Source: JAOUGY01 sp963792365 (GTDB lineage Bacteria; Actinomycetota; Acidimicrobiia; Spongiisociales; ZC4RG35). From it: 64,000 bases of DNA. The translations under genes and the position numbers were made by a program. Under the pieces are notes generated by a model, which saw only the letters and a program-made list of their open reading frames with translations, was not told the DNA's origin and did no database searches. The DNA lies in contig CAWBVW010000002.1 in NCBI GenBank assembly GCA_963792365.1, positions 1-64,000 on the forward strand, in the 5' to 3' direction. Below, piece after piece: positions 33,610 to 41,970 of this stretch. How positions within the stretch are numbered: position 1 is the first letter of the stretch; every line of letters starts with the position of its first letter.

Positions 33610-33777
33610 CGGCCCCCTCACTTCGATCTCTATCCGAGCCGCAGAACCGACGCCAGAGGCATCAGCCCCATCGGTGTCAGGGTTCGACGGGCCGAATCCT
33701 CGAAATCGGGTCGATCCGACCGTCTTGGGGTGCCACGGCGCTCTCGACGGACTCTCGTGCGCCGGTGTGCGAGATCC

Positions 33778-34344
33778 CTAAGCCAGCGGTTGATTCTCCC
33801 GGCGTGTGTCGGCAGTGTCGGTCGGTGTATCCCCCGCCTGAGCAGGCCGGGGTCGTCGCTGGAGGTAGACGAGGTAGAGCAGGCTTCCAGCTGTGATGAA
33901 GAGGTTCAAGGTCACAGCGGTCACGTAGAGGGCGGGTTCATGGTCGGGGAACGATCCCGTCAGAATCAGAATGAGGGCGACGTTCATGGAGAGCCAGATC
34001 GGGACTGCCGGGGTCTCCATTCGTACTCTCGCCCGGCGGGTGACGGTGGCGAGAGCCCTTGTGCGTTCGGTGTCCCATCGATTGAGCATGCTCGACCCCC
34101 ACCAGAAGGCCAGGAACACGACGGTTGATGTCACCCACAAGCCGTGGCCCGTGACCCCGAAGCTGCTGATCATCACCGGGGTGAGGGCGACAACCACAAC
34201 CAGAATCCCGAAGAGGACGACCTGGCGGATCATCATCACCTCCTCGTCTCGGGTCGCCTCGTTGCGGATGCTGATCAGCGCCCCGAACCCGACGAAGACG
34301 CCGGCGATCTCGGCGAGATGTATGAGGAGCTCGGTGTTCTCCAC
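33778..34344 (-). CDS. Integral membrane protein of unknown function
   Basis: A 188-residue protein with five likely transmembrane helices (around 5-25, 40-60, 68-88, 115-135 and 140-160) and an Arg/Pro/Thr-rich cytoplasmic tail. The GTG start at 34344 has GGAGGTGACAGG upstream. I recognise no conserved catalytic motif. It is flanked by a lipoprotein and an eroded region, so the context does not help. It could be a small regulatory or stress membrane protein. Confidence 0.65.
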   Translation of the reverse strand: MENTELLIHLAEIAGVFVGFGALISIRNEATRDEEVMMIRQVVLFGILVVVVALTPVMISSFGVTGHGLWVTSTVVFLAFWWGSSMLNRWDTERTRALATVTRRARVRMETPAVPIWLSMNVALILILTGSFPDHEPALYVTAVTLNLFITAGSLLYLVYLQRRPRPAQAGDTPTDTADTRRENQPLA

Positions 34345-35040
34345 GACCTGTCACCTCCGGTGATCCCCCAGTGGCAGTGTTGATCACGACCTCCAGAATG
34401 AGAAGAGGCGGATGTACCGACTATCGGCTGTCGAATGTGGCAATCCGTGTCGTTGCGAGGCACGCGGCCGTAACACCGATGTGCTCCGCCAAGACGATCT
34501 GCTTGATTTGGTCTCGCGCGCCCTCAGATAGATGGCGAGACGGACTCCGTGCGTGATGCCGGCTGTTGGCTCCGGTTGCTGCTGCGGACGCTCTCAGTCG
34601 TTGTGAAGCGGCGAACCCGGCCGCTTGCGCTGGAGATTTCAGCAGGGCCAGGCCGCTGGTTGCAGACAAACTCAACGCAGCGAATTCGGCGCGGAGCAAC
34701 CAACTCGGTGTGGTGCCTCCACCGTGTGCAACTATCCACAGATCCCGAATCGTGAGGCCCGAGCTGAAGACGACCCAGGACAAGAGTCCAGGCTGTCGGC
34801 GTTGCATCACATGAACTCTCATCGACAGATTCAATCACGGGTGGGAGTCGGGCCGCGATTGCCGATCCTGCAGTGCAGCAGTAGGCCCCGCGAGCGTCCG
34901 CTCGAGTCGGGCCAGACGTTGCGCCAGCGGATCTTGCCGAAGGTGTGGAAGGCGGATGTTGCGGCCTGACTGGTGGCAGGGGCACCCGACTCGGTGAGCC
35001 GCTCCAACGCTGCGCGAGCGCCAACGGTACCGATACTGCT
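34345..35040. other. Gene-free, probably eroded stretch
   Basis: About 700 bp with no convincing gene; open frames here lack family motifs and ribosome sites. The base composition looks lower in GC than its surroundings. On the minus strand near 34376-34560 the frame reading GVTAACLATTRIATFDSR, then a stop, vaguely resembles the end of a PIN-domain (VapC) toxin. With the mazF remnant next door, this may be a decayed toxin-antitoxin locus. Confidence 0.4.
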
Positions 35041-35358
35041 CACCTCGTAGCGCAGATAGGAGTCCCGGAAGGCAGAGAGGCCGGCTTCCGTCATCCCGCC
35101 GTGGTGGTCACTGCGCAACGCATCCTCGATGCGCAACGATGATCCCAAGTCGCGCCACTGATCCCCACCTCCCGCCGTTCCACGTCGGAGGTCACGATCG
35201 AGCCCGACGCCGGAAACGGCCTGACCGACCTTCCCGCCGCGCAGTATCAGCACATCCGTGCGGTGTCGACGAGGCGAGTCGAACCGGCCGGCGGCGACGT
35301 TGGACCGGCCATCGTCAGCCAGATCCGCGACATCATTGCATCGATCCTCGACATCCCT
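35041..35358 (+). pseudogene. mazF/pemK-type mRNA interferase, inactivated
   Basis: One plus-strand frame reads HLVAQIGVPEGREAGFRHP, AVVVTAQRILDAQR, a TGA stop at 35140-35142, then SQVAPLIPTSRRSTSEVTIE, PDAGNGLTDLPAAQYQHIRA and VSTRRVEPAGGDVGPAIV up to ASILDIP. The order RHPAVVVTA, VAPL, TIEPDAGNGL, QHIRAVSTRR and the final helix is that of actinobacterial MazF toxins. Both halves are in the same frame, the start region is lost and no antitoxin gene is seen, so this is a dead toxin gene. The TGA lacks any SECIS-like hairpin or redox motif. Confidence 0.75.
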
Positions 35359-35624
35359 CGTAGGTCCGGCGCCGATCACCGAGCACGGAACCGATCAGAG
35401 TGCCTGCTCGCAAACGAGACAGACGGAGGGCGATCGGCCGTGCCTTGCAGCAGAATCGGGCATAGGCTTCGTGGCGGGTCCGGGAAGTGACTTGTCCGAA
35501 GAGCCGGCGTATCAGGGTGTGAGCCGGCCACGCTGGAATCAGAGACGTCCCTGAGTGTCCTCCCGGACCCACAAGTGTCCGCGCGACCGGCCGACACACC
35601 GAGCAGCGCGCATTGCCTTTCAGA

Positions 35625-36371
35625 TCAGCCGTAGCGGACGGTGATGCTCCCGTTCGACGTATCGATGTCGATGTGATCGGCCGCAGCAGGGTCGGTCCGT
35701 ACGTCCGTTTGGATGCTGCCATTCGATGTCGATGTGCTCAACGCGTACGGCGGCGAGTCCGCCGGCAGCACCAGCTCGACTGAACCGTTGCTCGTGTCGA
35801 TCGTCACCGAGGTCGGCGGTTCGGCGAATGTGACCTCCACCCGTCCGTTGCTGGTGCCGCCGTCGAAGACGTCCGACGCCAGGCCGGTGCCGGTGATCGA
35901 ACCGTTGGAGGTGCGCACGGTCACGGCCGAGGACACGTCGGTGAGGGTGATCGCTCCGTTGCTGGATGCCACGTCGATCTGTCCGTCGAGGCCATCGAGG
36001 GTGATGCTGCCGTTGGATGTGGCTCCGGACACGTCGGTGCCGGATGGCAGCGTCACGCCGAAGGAGGCGCGGCAACCCCATCCAAACACGAAGAACGGAC
36101 AGTCCTGGACGAGCCGCAAGGTCCCGTTGTCCTGTTGGAGATCGACCGTCGCACCGAACAGGCCCCTCGTGGCCGAGATGTCCACGACGACTTCTTCCAC
36201 CCCGGCTGCGATCTCGATTGGGGCGTTCTCGGCGTCGAAGACGAAGCTGGACACACCGGTGAACGTCTGGGTGCTCGTCTCGCTGTCACCACGTGCCACG
36301 AACGAAGCGAGTGCCAGCGCCCCGAAGGCGATCAAGACCGTGCCGATCACCAACCGTCCGGTTCGATTCAT
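35625..36371 (-). CDS. DUF4097-type exported beta-repeat protein
   Basis: A 248-residue protein with one N-terminal hydrophobic segment (about 6-26) and then a beta-strand repeat in which TSNGSI or SSNGAI recurs about every 20 residues, from roughly 118 to 245. This is the DUF4097 right-handed beta-helix pattern (adhesin-like domain). Two cysteines occur near 91 and 100 and may form a disulfide outside the cell. The ATG at 36371 has GAGGAGG upstream. The function of the family is unknown; surface or membrane-associated location is likely. The 266 bp between this gene and the mazF remnant hold nothing recognisable. Confidence 0.78.
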   Translation of the reverse strand: MNRTGRLVIGTVLIAFGALALASFVARGDSETSTQTFTGVSSFVFDAENAPIEIAAGVEEVVVDISATRGLFGATVDLQQDNGTLRLVQDCPFFVFGWGCRASFGVTLPSGTDVSGATSNGSITLDGLDGQIDVASSNGAITLTDVSSAVTVRTSNGSITGTGLASDVFDGGTSNGRVEVTFAEPPTSVTIDTSNGSVELVLPADSPPYALSTSTSNGSIQTDVRTDPAAADHIDIDTSNGSITVRYG

Positions 36372-36531
36372 TCCCGACCTCCTCGGTTCCGCCTCGATCT
36401 TCCTTCACCGCCGTGCCTGGCAGATAGAGCAGTACTGCCAGTACATGCTTTGGGTGGCTGCCGTTGGTCACTCAGGCCCGGCCAAGGTTGAGGATCGCCA
36501 TGTGGCGCTCAGTGGCCGTTCTGGAGGCCGG

Positions 36532-37032
36532 CTAGTCCTGATCTATCAGCTTGGTGCCATACATCTCGCCAAGCGGGTCGGCGAGGAGTTCGATGCGCGC
36601 TCCGTCGGGATCTTTGAAATAGATCGAGACCTCGCTCTCGAGGAGGTAATCGACACCGGCATCGTCCAGCTTGGACCGAAGATGCTGCCACCGCTCGGGT
36701 TCGACCGAGATCGCCAGATGGTGCAGGCCACCGAGCACTTCGGCGTACGGACCGAGGTCGAGACCCGGGAAGTCGAAGAAGGCGAGCGTGTTCCCGTTGC
36801 CGAGGCTGAAGAAGAAGTGGTTCGACCCCCGGTAGTCCCGATTCTCGAAGATCTCGACGAGTGGGAACTCGAGCAGCTCCTGGTAGAACCGCACCGTACG
36901 CTCGACGTCCGACGAAAGCAGCGCAACATGATGGATGCCACGTGCCGAGGACTCGGCGACGGGTCTGCTGAGATACGTGTCGGCGATGCGAGCCCGCTCG
37001 CGCTCGATCGCCTCGAGATCGACGGCAGTCAT
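36532..37032 (-). CDS. VOC superfamily (glyoxalase/extradiol dioxygenase-fold) protein
   Basis: A 166-residue protein with one VOC module: IHHVALLSSDVERTVRFYQE near 33-52 (first metal His), HHLAISVEP near 105 (second His), and FKDPDGARIELL near 140 with the metal Glu. These residues fit a functional metal site. Families with this fold include glyoxalases, extradiol dioxygenases and epimerases. I prefer the second ATG at 37032, six bases after AAAGGA, to the one at 37038. It lies 168 bp downstream of the FMN dehydrogenase on the same strand and may belong to that catabolic unit. Confidence 0.83.
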   Translation of the reverse strand: MTAVDLEAIERERARIADTYLSRPVAESSARGIHHVALLSSDVERTVRFYQELLEFPLVEIFENRDYRGSNHFFFSLGNGNTLAFFDFPGLDLGPYAEVLGGLHHLAISVEPERWQHLRSKLDDAGVDYLLESEVSIYFKDPDGARIELLADPLGEMYGTKLIDQD

Positions 37033-37200
37033 GTTCATTCCTTTCCTCGGTGAGCCGGGAATGGTTCAGGAATCGCCCACCCTCCAGGCGTCTCACCACC
37101 CTTGGAGCGTACCGAGGTCCTCGACTTCCCGGCGTAGGGATGTACTCCCGGGACCTGCCGGCACCTCCTCACCGAGTCAGGACCGTCCGCGAGATGATCG

Positions 37201-38289
37201 CTACCTGCCCTCGGTCCGGTCGACGATGGAATGCCAGGGCGGCGAGGTCTCGATCGTCCACCGCACCTGATCTCGGCCGAGCTCGGTCACGGAGGCGCAG
37301 CCAAGATTGGCCAGCGTGATGGTCAGCTCTTGGCGGAGGATGTCGAGCACCCGCACGAGGCCATCGGTACCTCCGATGGCCAATCCCCAACACTGCAGCC
37401 GGCCGAGACCCACGGCTTTGGCGCCCAAGGCCAAGGCCTTGCAGATCTCGGCGCCACGCGTGAACCCGGAGTCGATGATGATGTCCACCTCAACTCCCAC
37501 GGCGTCGACGATCTCGGGCAGCACCTCGATGGTGCTCACCGAGTGATCGAGGACCCGGCCCCCGTGGTTCGAGACGTACACCACGGCAGCACCGCAGGCG
37601 ACGGCGATGCGGGCGTCCGACACGGACATGACGCCTTTGACGACGACCGGGAGTGACGTCCGGCCGCACAGCCACTCGAGGTCGGCCCAGCTGTACCGAC
37701 TTCGGTACGACGGATCCCATCCTGGTGCCAGATTCACCGTTCCACCCGGCGGGGTGGCCCATCCGCTCCCAGCTTCGATGGACCTGTCGCGGCGGGCAAT
37801 CATGGGGGTGTCCAGCGTGACGCACAGAGCCCCGAATCCCATGGTCTCGATGGTGTCGACCACGTCGGCCTGCCAGGCGCGGTCGCCCAGCACGTAGAGC
37901 TGAAAGACGTGCCGTCCCGGGGCGGTACCCGCCACGTCGCCCCATGGCGATGTGGTCAGGGTGGCGCACATCGCCGGTATTCGAGCAATGGCCGCAGCAC
38001 GTCCCGCCGCCACGCCGTCGTCTGGATCGAACAAGCCGAGCGCGCCTACGGGTGCCAGGAACACCGGCAGGTCGAGGTTCAATCCCCCAAAGCTGGTGCC
38101 CAAGTCGATCGCCGACACGTCGCGGCCCAGGCGGGCGACCAGCCCCAGGCGGTTGAGGGCTGCCGCGTTGCGGGCGGTGGTCACGCCCTCGCCGGCACCG
38201 GATTCGGTCCACACCATGGCCCCGCCGTCGACGACCTCGGATGCACGCCGGATCACCTGGTCGATGGTGAGGATGTCGTCCAGACTCAC
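37201..38289 (-). CDS. FMN-dependent alpha-hydroxy acid dehydrogenase (lactate/glycolate oxidase family)
   Basis: A 362-residue TIM-barrel flavoprotein. It has LAPVGALGLFDPDDGVAAGR for FMN contact near 78, the lysine in VVVKGVMSVSDA near 225, the catalytic histidine in YVSNHGGRVLDHS near 250, and the phosphate loop in GLGRLQCWGLA. The usual active-site sequence SNHGGRQ here ends in V instead of Q. It would oxidise a 2-hydroxyacid to a 2-oxoacid, passing electrons to oxygen or another acceptor. A GTG start at 38289 follows the Gfo/Idh/MocA gene by 10 bp, giving an operon with the amidohydrolase at 39314. Confidence 0.86.
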   Translation of the reverse strand: MSLDDILTIDQVIRRASEVVDGGAMVWTESGAGEGVTTARNAAALNRLGLVARLGRDVSAIDLGTSFGGLNLDLPVFLAPVGALGLFDPDDGVAAGRAAAIARIPAMCATLTTSPWGDVAGTAPGRHVFQLYVLGDRAWQADVVDTIETMGFGALCVTLDTPMIARRDRSIEAGSGWATPPGGTVNLAPGWDPSYRSRYSWADLEWLCGRTSLPVVVKGVMSVSDARIAVACGAAVVYVSNHGGRVLDHSVSTIEVLPEIVDAVGVEVDIIIDSGFTRGAEICKALALGAKAVGLGRLQCWGLAIGGTDGLVRVLDILRQELTITLANLGCASVTELGRDQVRWTIETSPPWHSIVDRTEGR

Positions 38290-38299
38290 GCAACGCCGC

Positions 38300-39307
38300 C
38301 TATGCCGGCCGGTGCTCGACGGTCACCCTCGTGCCGTCCTGGGCAGAGCGTCGGATGGCATCGCACACCTCGACGCTGCGCAGCCCGTCCTCACCCGACG
38401 CGTTCGGTGGCCGGCCCTCCAGGACCGCCGCCGTGAACTCCGCCACCGCCAACCGGTGCGCTTCCGGGGCCGGATAGTCGGTGGTGGTTTCGCCGTCCGC
38501 CGTGGTGACGATGATCACTCCGTCGACCCTCGAGCGGGTGAAGTCCGTGCCCACGATCCGGCCCATCGTGCCGTGGATCTCGATCCGATTGTTGGGCCTA
38601 TCCAGTTTCTCGTTGCAGTTGAACTGCACCAGCGCGCCGTTGTCGAAGCGCATGGTGATCAGCGCCAGCATCTCGACCTCCCCGCTTCCGGGTGGATGGT
38701 CGAACATTGCCGTTACGTCCACCGGGTCGGCCTGAAGCAGCACGCGCAGGAAATCGAGGCCGTGAACGCCGACGTTGTGGACGGTGCCCAGTCCCGATAT
38801 CGCCGGGTCGGCCCTCCAATTGTCATAGTGTCGGCGACCGGCACCGATCTCGACGTAGACCGACTCGACGTCTCCAATCGTCCCGGCGCCGATCAGGGCG
38901 GCGGTGTCCTGGACCCATGGCAGGCGGCGGTTGTGGAAGTTGACACCAAGCCGGACGCCGGCGTCACGACACGCCGCCACCGCCCGCCTGGCGTGGTCCG
39001 GCGTCAACGCCAGCGGCTTGTCGCAGAGCACGTGCTTGCCCGCTTCGGCCGCCGCCACCACCTGGTCGGCATGGAACACGTTGGGAGTGGCGATGAAGAT
39101 GGCGTCGACATCGGGGTCTGCCAGCATGCCGGCGTAGTCGGTGTAGCCGCGCCGTGCCCCGAACCGGTGGGCGAACTGGTCGGCGCGACCTCGATCCCGG
39201 CTGACCCCGGCCATCAGGTCACAGGTGGGTTCGGCGACCATCGCAGGGGCGATCGTGGAATTCACGATGCTGCCGATGCCGATGATCCCCCATCCCAGCG
39301 GCCCCAT
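38300..39307 (-). CDS. Gfo/Idh/MocA family oxidoreductase
   Basis: A 335-residue oxidoreductase. GWGIIGIGSIVNSTIAPAM is the Rossmann start, HVLCDKPLALTPDHA near 88-102 contains a D-K-P variant of the E-K-P motif, and VHNVGVHGLDFLR near 172 is the catalytic region. It belongs to a different branch from the three proteins beginning SVGLG at 16470, 26617 and 47634. It likely oxidises a sugar, inositol or sugar-acid derivative. It is the middle gene of an operon: amidohydrolase (stop 39314) upstream, FMN dehydrogenase downstream. Confidence 0.85.
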   Translation of the reverse strand: MGPLGWGIIGIGSIVNSTIAPAMVAEPTCDLMAGVSRDRGRADQFAHRFGARRGYTDYAGMLADPDVDAIFIATPNVFHADQVVAAAEAGKHVLCDKPLALTPDHARRAVAACRDAGVRLGVNFHNRRLPWVQDTAALIGAGTIGDVESVYVEIGAGRRHYDNWRADPAISGLGTVHNVGVHGLDFLRVLLQADPVDVTAMFDHPPGSGEVEMLALITMRFDNGALVQFNCNEKLDRPNNRIEIHGTMGRIVGTDFTRSRVDGVIIVTTADGETTTDYPAPEAHRLAVAEFTAAVLEGRPPNASGEDGLRSVEVCDAIRRSAQDGTRVTVEHRPA

Positions 39308-39313
39308 GGTTTC

Positions 39314-40309
39314 CTACAGACCCAGCAGGCGATTCGAGTTGCGCCAAAGGATGGCTTCGCGTTCGGCGGGGGAGACCTCGGGAAGCCCGTTCACCCATTG
39401 CACCGGGTCGTAGAGGAACATCGGCGCCGGGTAGTCCGTGCCCAACACCACTTGGTCGATCCCCACCGTGTCGATGAGGAAGCGCAGGACTGCACCGGAA
39501 TAGGTGCAACAGTCGTACGAGAACCGACCGAGGTAATCGCTGGGAGGGAGCTCCTGGGCGAACCCGTCGTCGCCGGGGAACGGCGGGTGCATGGTGCCGT
39601 CGAACTCGGGCTCGAGCGCTCCCGCGACCTTGTCCATCCGCACGATGCCGTACGGCGTGTAGCCGCCACCGTGGGCCAGCAACAGCTTCAGATCCGTAAA
39701 ACGATCGAGGACGCCGCCGAACACCAGAGCGGCATAGACCAACGCCCGCTCGGTGAGATTGCCGACCGCGTTCCCGAGCTTGTACTTCTTGGTGCGGGTG
39801 TCGACACACGTTCCGCCGCCCTGGTGGAAGAACAACACGGCCCCCATCTGCTCGACCGCGGCGAAGAACGGAGCGAAGTCCGGGTGGTCGTAGGTCTTGC
39901 CGGACACGTGGTCGTTGATGATTGCGCCGGTGAATCCGAGATCGCCGACCGTACGTTCGAGCTCGGAGATCGCCGTTGGAATGTCCTGCATGGGAAGGGT
40001 GGCGAGACCCTTGAAACGGGTGGGGTGTTCCTGGATCATCTCGGAGATCTCGTCGTTGCACTCGCGGGCGATTCGTTTGGTGGCCAAGATCTCGTTTTCG
40101 TACTGGTAGAACCCCACGGTCGGAGTCACCAGCTGCATGTCGACGCCTTGAGCGTCCATCTCCGCCAATCGCTCGCTGAGCGGCTTGTCGAACCCACCCC
40201 GCCCGAGCTCACCCGGCACATGGTCGAGACCGTGCCAGCGACCCTGGTCACGGATGGCCTTCTTGTAGCGCTCCGGGGTGACGTGGGAATGCATGTCGAC
40301 GATGGGCAT
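39314..40309 (-). CDS. ACMSD-like amidohydrolase (amidohydrolase 2 family)
   Basis: A 331-residue metal-dependent hydrolase or decarboxylase. It starts MPIVDMHSHVTPERY (HxH metal motif), has FHQGGG and LLLAHGGGYTPY for the later histidines, and ends its active site with VVLGTDYPAP. This matches the family of 2-amino-3-carboxymuconate-6-semialdehyde decarboxylase, gamma-resorcylate decarboxylase and 4-oxalomesaconate hydratase. Such enzymes follow aromatic ring cleavage or act on dicarboxylic intermediates. It is the first gene of a three-gene operon and is divergent from the HpaI-type aldolase. The longer frame upstream is not credible because it crosses the aldolase. Confidence 0.84.
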   Translation of the reverse strand: MPIVDMHSHVTPERYKKAIRDQGRWHGLDHVPGELGRGGFDKPLSERLAEMDAQGVDMQLVTPTVGFYQYENEILATKRIARECNDEISEMIQEHPTRFKGLATLPMQDIPTAISELERTVGDLGFTGAIINDHVSGKTYDHPDFAPFFAAVEQMGAVLFFHQGGGTCVDTRTKKYKLGNAVGNLTERALVYAALVFGGVLDRFTDLKLLLAHGGGYTPYGIVRMDKVAGALEPEFDGTMHPPFPGDDGFAQELPPSDYLGRFSYDCCTYSGAVLRFLIDTVGIDQVVLGTDYPAPMFLYDPVQWVNGLPEVSPAEREAILWRNSNRLLGL

Positions 40310-40390
40310 GAGCCGTCCTGTTAGCCAGGTGAACGCCGTTGCGATCACATAGACTGCATCATACATTCTGTCGAAACTGGAGAGAGCACC

Positions 40391-41164
40391 GTGACCGAGT
40401 CCTTCAAGAATCGGCTTCAAGCCGGTGAACGATTGGTCGTCTTCGCCCTCGGGCGGATGTATCACCCCAACGTGATCCATTACCTCGGGATGCAGGGCGA
40501 CTTCGACGGTTTCTGGATCGACCTCGAACACTCTGCCCTGAACGCGGCCGACGTCGAAACCGCCACCGGTGCCGGCCGTGGATACGGACTCGAAGCCTTC
40601 GTTCGCATCCCTCCCACCGACTACGCCACCGTGACCCGGTGTTTCGAGAGTGGAGCCGTCGGTGTGATGGCGGCACAGATCCGGTCTGCCGAGCAGACCG
40701 AGGAGTTCATCACGTGGGCGAAGTTCGCCCCCAGGGGGCATCGCGGTCTCAACCCGCTCGGCTACGACGGTGGCTACGGCTCCGTGCCGCTGGCCGATTT
40801 CACCGAGAAAGCCTCTCGGGACACCATGGTCGGTATCCAGATCGAAACGGCCCAGGCTGCCATGGAGGTCGAGGACATCGCCGCCATCGATGGCGTCGAT
40901 TATCTGTTCGTGGGGCCCTCGGACCTCAGCCAGGCGCTCGGGGTCACCGGGGACTTCCTCCATCCCAGCTGCCTCGAGGTCGTCGATCGGATCGCCGCCG
41001 CCTGCCGGGCATCGGGGAAGCACTGGGGGGCGGTGACGCCCAACGCCGACTACGCCTCGATGCTCGTCGAGAAGGGATGCACCCTGATCTCGCCGACCAG
41101 CGAGGTCAAGCTGGTGGCAGCCGGTCTCGCCGCCACCAAACAGGCATTCTCTCTGTTCTGGTGA
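40391..41164 (+). CDS. HpcH/HpaI family aldolase
   Basis: A 257-residue class II aldolase. WIDLEHSALNAAD near 39-51 carries the catalytic histidine region, VGIQIETAQAAMEVEDIAAI near 140 the metal-binding glutamate, and LFVGPSDLSQALG near 165 the metal-binding aspartate. The family cleaves 4-hydroxy-2-oxo acids such as 4-hydroxy-2-oxoheptanedioate or 2-dehydro-3-deoxyglucarate into pyruvate and an aldehyde. It starts at a GTG and is divergent from the amidohydrolase operon; the short intergenic region contains ATCATACATTCTG, a possible GntR site. It probably performs the last carbon-carbon cleavage of the local pathway. Confidence 0.86.
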   Translation: MTESFKNRLQAGERLVVFALGRMYHPNVIHYLGMQGDFDGFWIDLEHSALNAADVETATGAGRGYGLEAFVRIPPTDYATVTRCFESGAVGVMAAQIRSAEQTEEFITWAKFAPRGHRGLNPLGYDGGYGSVPLADFTEKASRDTMVGIQIETAQAAMEVEDIAAIDGVDYLFVGPSDLSQALGVTGDFLHPSCLEVVDRIAAACRASGKHWGAVTPNADYASMLVEKGCTLISPTSEVKLVAAGLAATKQAFSLFW

Positions 41165-41174
41165 GGTGTGCCAC

Positions 41175-41837
41175 TCAGGGCTGGTCGGCGGCCCGGAGCG
41201 GTAGTTCGATGTGCGAGTGTTGGATTTCGACGGCGCGCTCGAGGTCTCGGGCTCGGAAGGCCTCGATGAGCTCGAAATGATCGGCGACGGCACGTTCTCG
41301 AATCTCAGGATGGATTCGCTGTGCCTGGGCGACGAACAACCCGCCGGCATTCTCCAGCCCGACCAGCATCCCAGCGAGCCGCTTGGTCTCGGTCGCACGA
41401 TGGAACCGGGAGTGGAACTCGCTGTTCTTCTGCACCCACGTGCCGACGTCGGAAACGTCCGCCAGCTCTTGGGCCAACGCCTGCGCCTCGTCCAGGAACG
41501 CCTCGTCGAGGTTCTTCATCGCCAGTTCGAGGGCCATCCGCTCCAGACACCGCCGAATACCGACGATCTCCTCCATCTCGGTCCAGCTCGGCTGACGGAC
41601 GATGCCGATCTTGTAGCTGTCCATGACGATGAAGCCCTCGGTGGCGAGATCTCGCATCGCTTCCCGCACGGGGGTGGTGCTGACGCCGAGCTGCTCGGCG
41701 ATCTCGGTCTGAACCAGCCTGGTGTTGCCCGGCAGGTCGCCCCGGAGGATGGCTGCATGGAGCGCATCATGGACCATGGTCACAGCCGTGGTCCGCTTCA
41801 TACCGGTGACCGGTAGTCGATAATGCCCTTCCGCCAC
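41175..41837 (-). CDS. GntR family (FCD) transcriptional regulator
   Basis: A 220-residue repressor with the winged helix at about 20-85 (QTEIAEQLGVSTTPVREAMRDL, read as TEIAEQLGVSTTPVREAM) and an FCD domain with the metal ligands in NSEFHSRFHRA, DHFELIEAF and IQHSHIEL. It lies in the middle of the 37-48 kb catabolic region, convergent with the aldolase and divergent from the M24 peptidase. Its probable operator, ATGTAGAATACC at 41895, recurs almost exactly at 47546 in front of the ABC importer, so it may control both. The effector is unknown. Confidence 0.88.
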   Translation of the reverse strand: MAEGHYRLPVTGMKRTTAVTMVHDALHAAILRGDLPGNTRLVQTEIAEQLGVSTTPVREAMRDLATEGFIVMDSYKIGIVRQPSWTEMEEIVGIRRCLERMALELAMKNLDEAFLDEAQALAQELADVSDVGTWVQKNSEFHSRFHRATETKRLAGMLVGLENAGGLFVAQAQRIHPEIRERAVADHFELIEAFRARDLERAVEIQHSHIELPLRAADQP

Positions 41838-41894
41838 GACTCTCCCAATCGGTTCCCAGGGCGGCGCGCCAGGGTTCAGGCCCGCTCGCCGATC

Positions 41895-41912
41895 ATGTAG
41901 AATACCTCATAT
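41895..41912. promoter_or_regulatory. Candidate GntR box (ATGTAGAATACC)
   Basis: It lies between the GntR gene (start 41837) and the M24 peptidase (start near 41971). Eleven of twelve bases match ATGTAGACTACC at 47546-47557 in front of the solute-binding protein gene. It is probably an autoregulatory and divergent control site. Confidence 0.45.
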
Positions 41913-41970
41913 AGAAGATCGAACAGAGATCCTTGGACCGCGAGGGTCTCGTGGCAGGGGAGCTGGAGCC

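Noticed and set aside
34376..34560. Possible VapC (PIN domain) toxin remnant on the minus strand
   Set aside because: Only a short C-terminal stretch (ATTRIATFDSR) looks similar; no acidic active-site residues upstream could be placed, so it is mentioned only within the gene-free region.
35140..35142. TGA in the mazF-like frame as a second selenocysteine codon
   Set aside because: There is no SECIS-like hairpin at the right distance, no U-x-x-C or other redox motif, and MazF proteins are not selenoproteins; the start region is also missing.
37952..40324. A 790-codon open frame on the plus strand
   Set aside because: It lies opposite three well-supported minus-strand genes, has no family motif and reflects the GC-rich third codon positions of those genes.
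40341..40375. GntR operator between the amidohydrolase and the aldolase
   Set aside because: ATCATACATTCTG resembles the other AT-rich boxes only loosely and is not clearly palindromic, so it is mentioned in the aldolase entry but not listed as a site.
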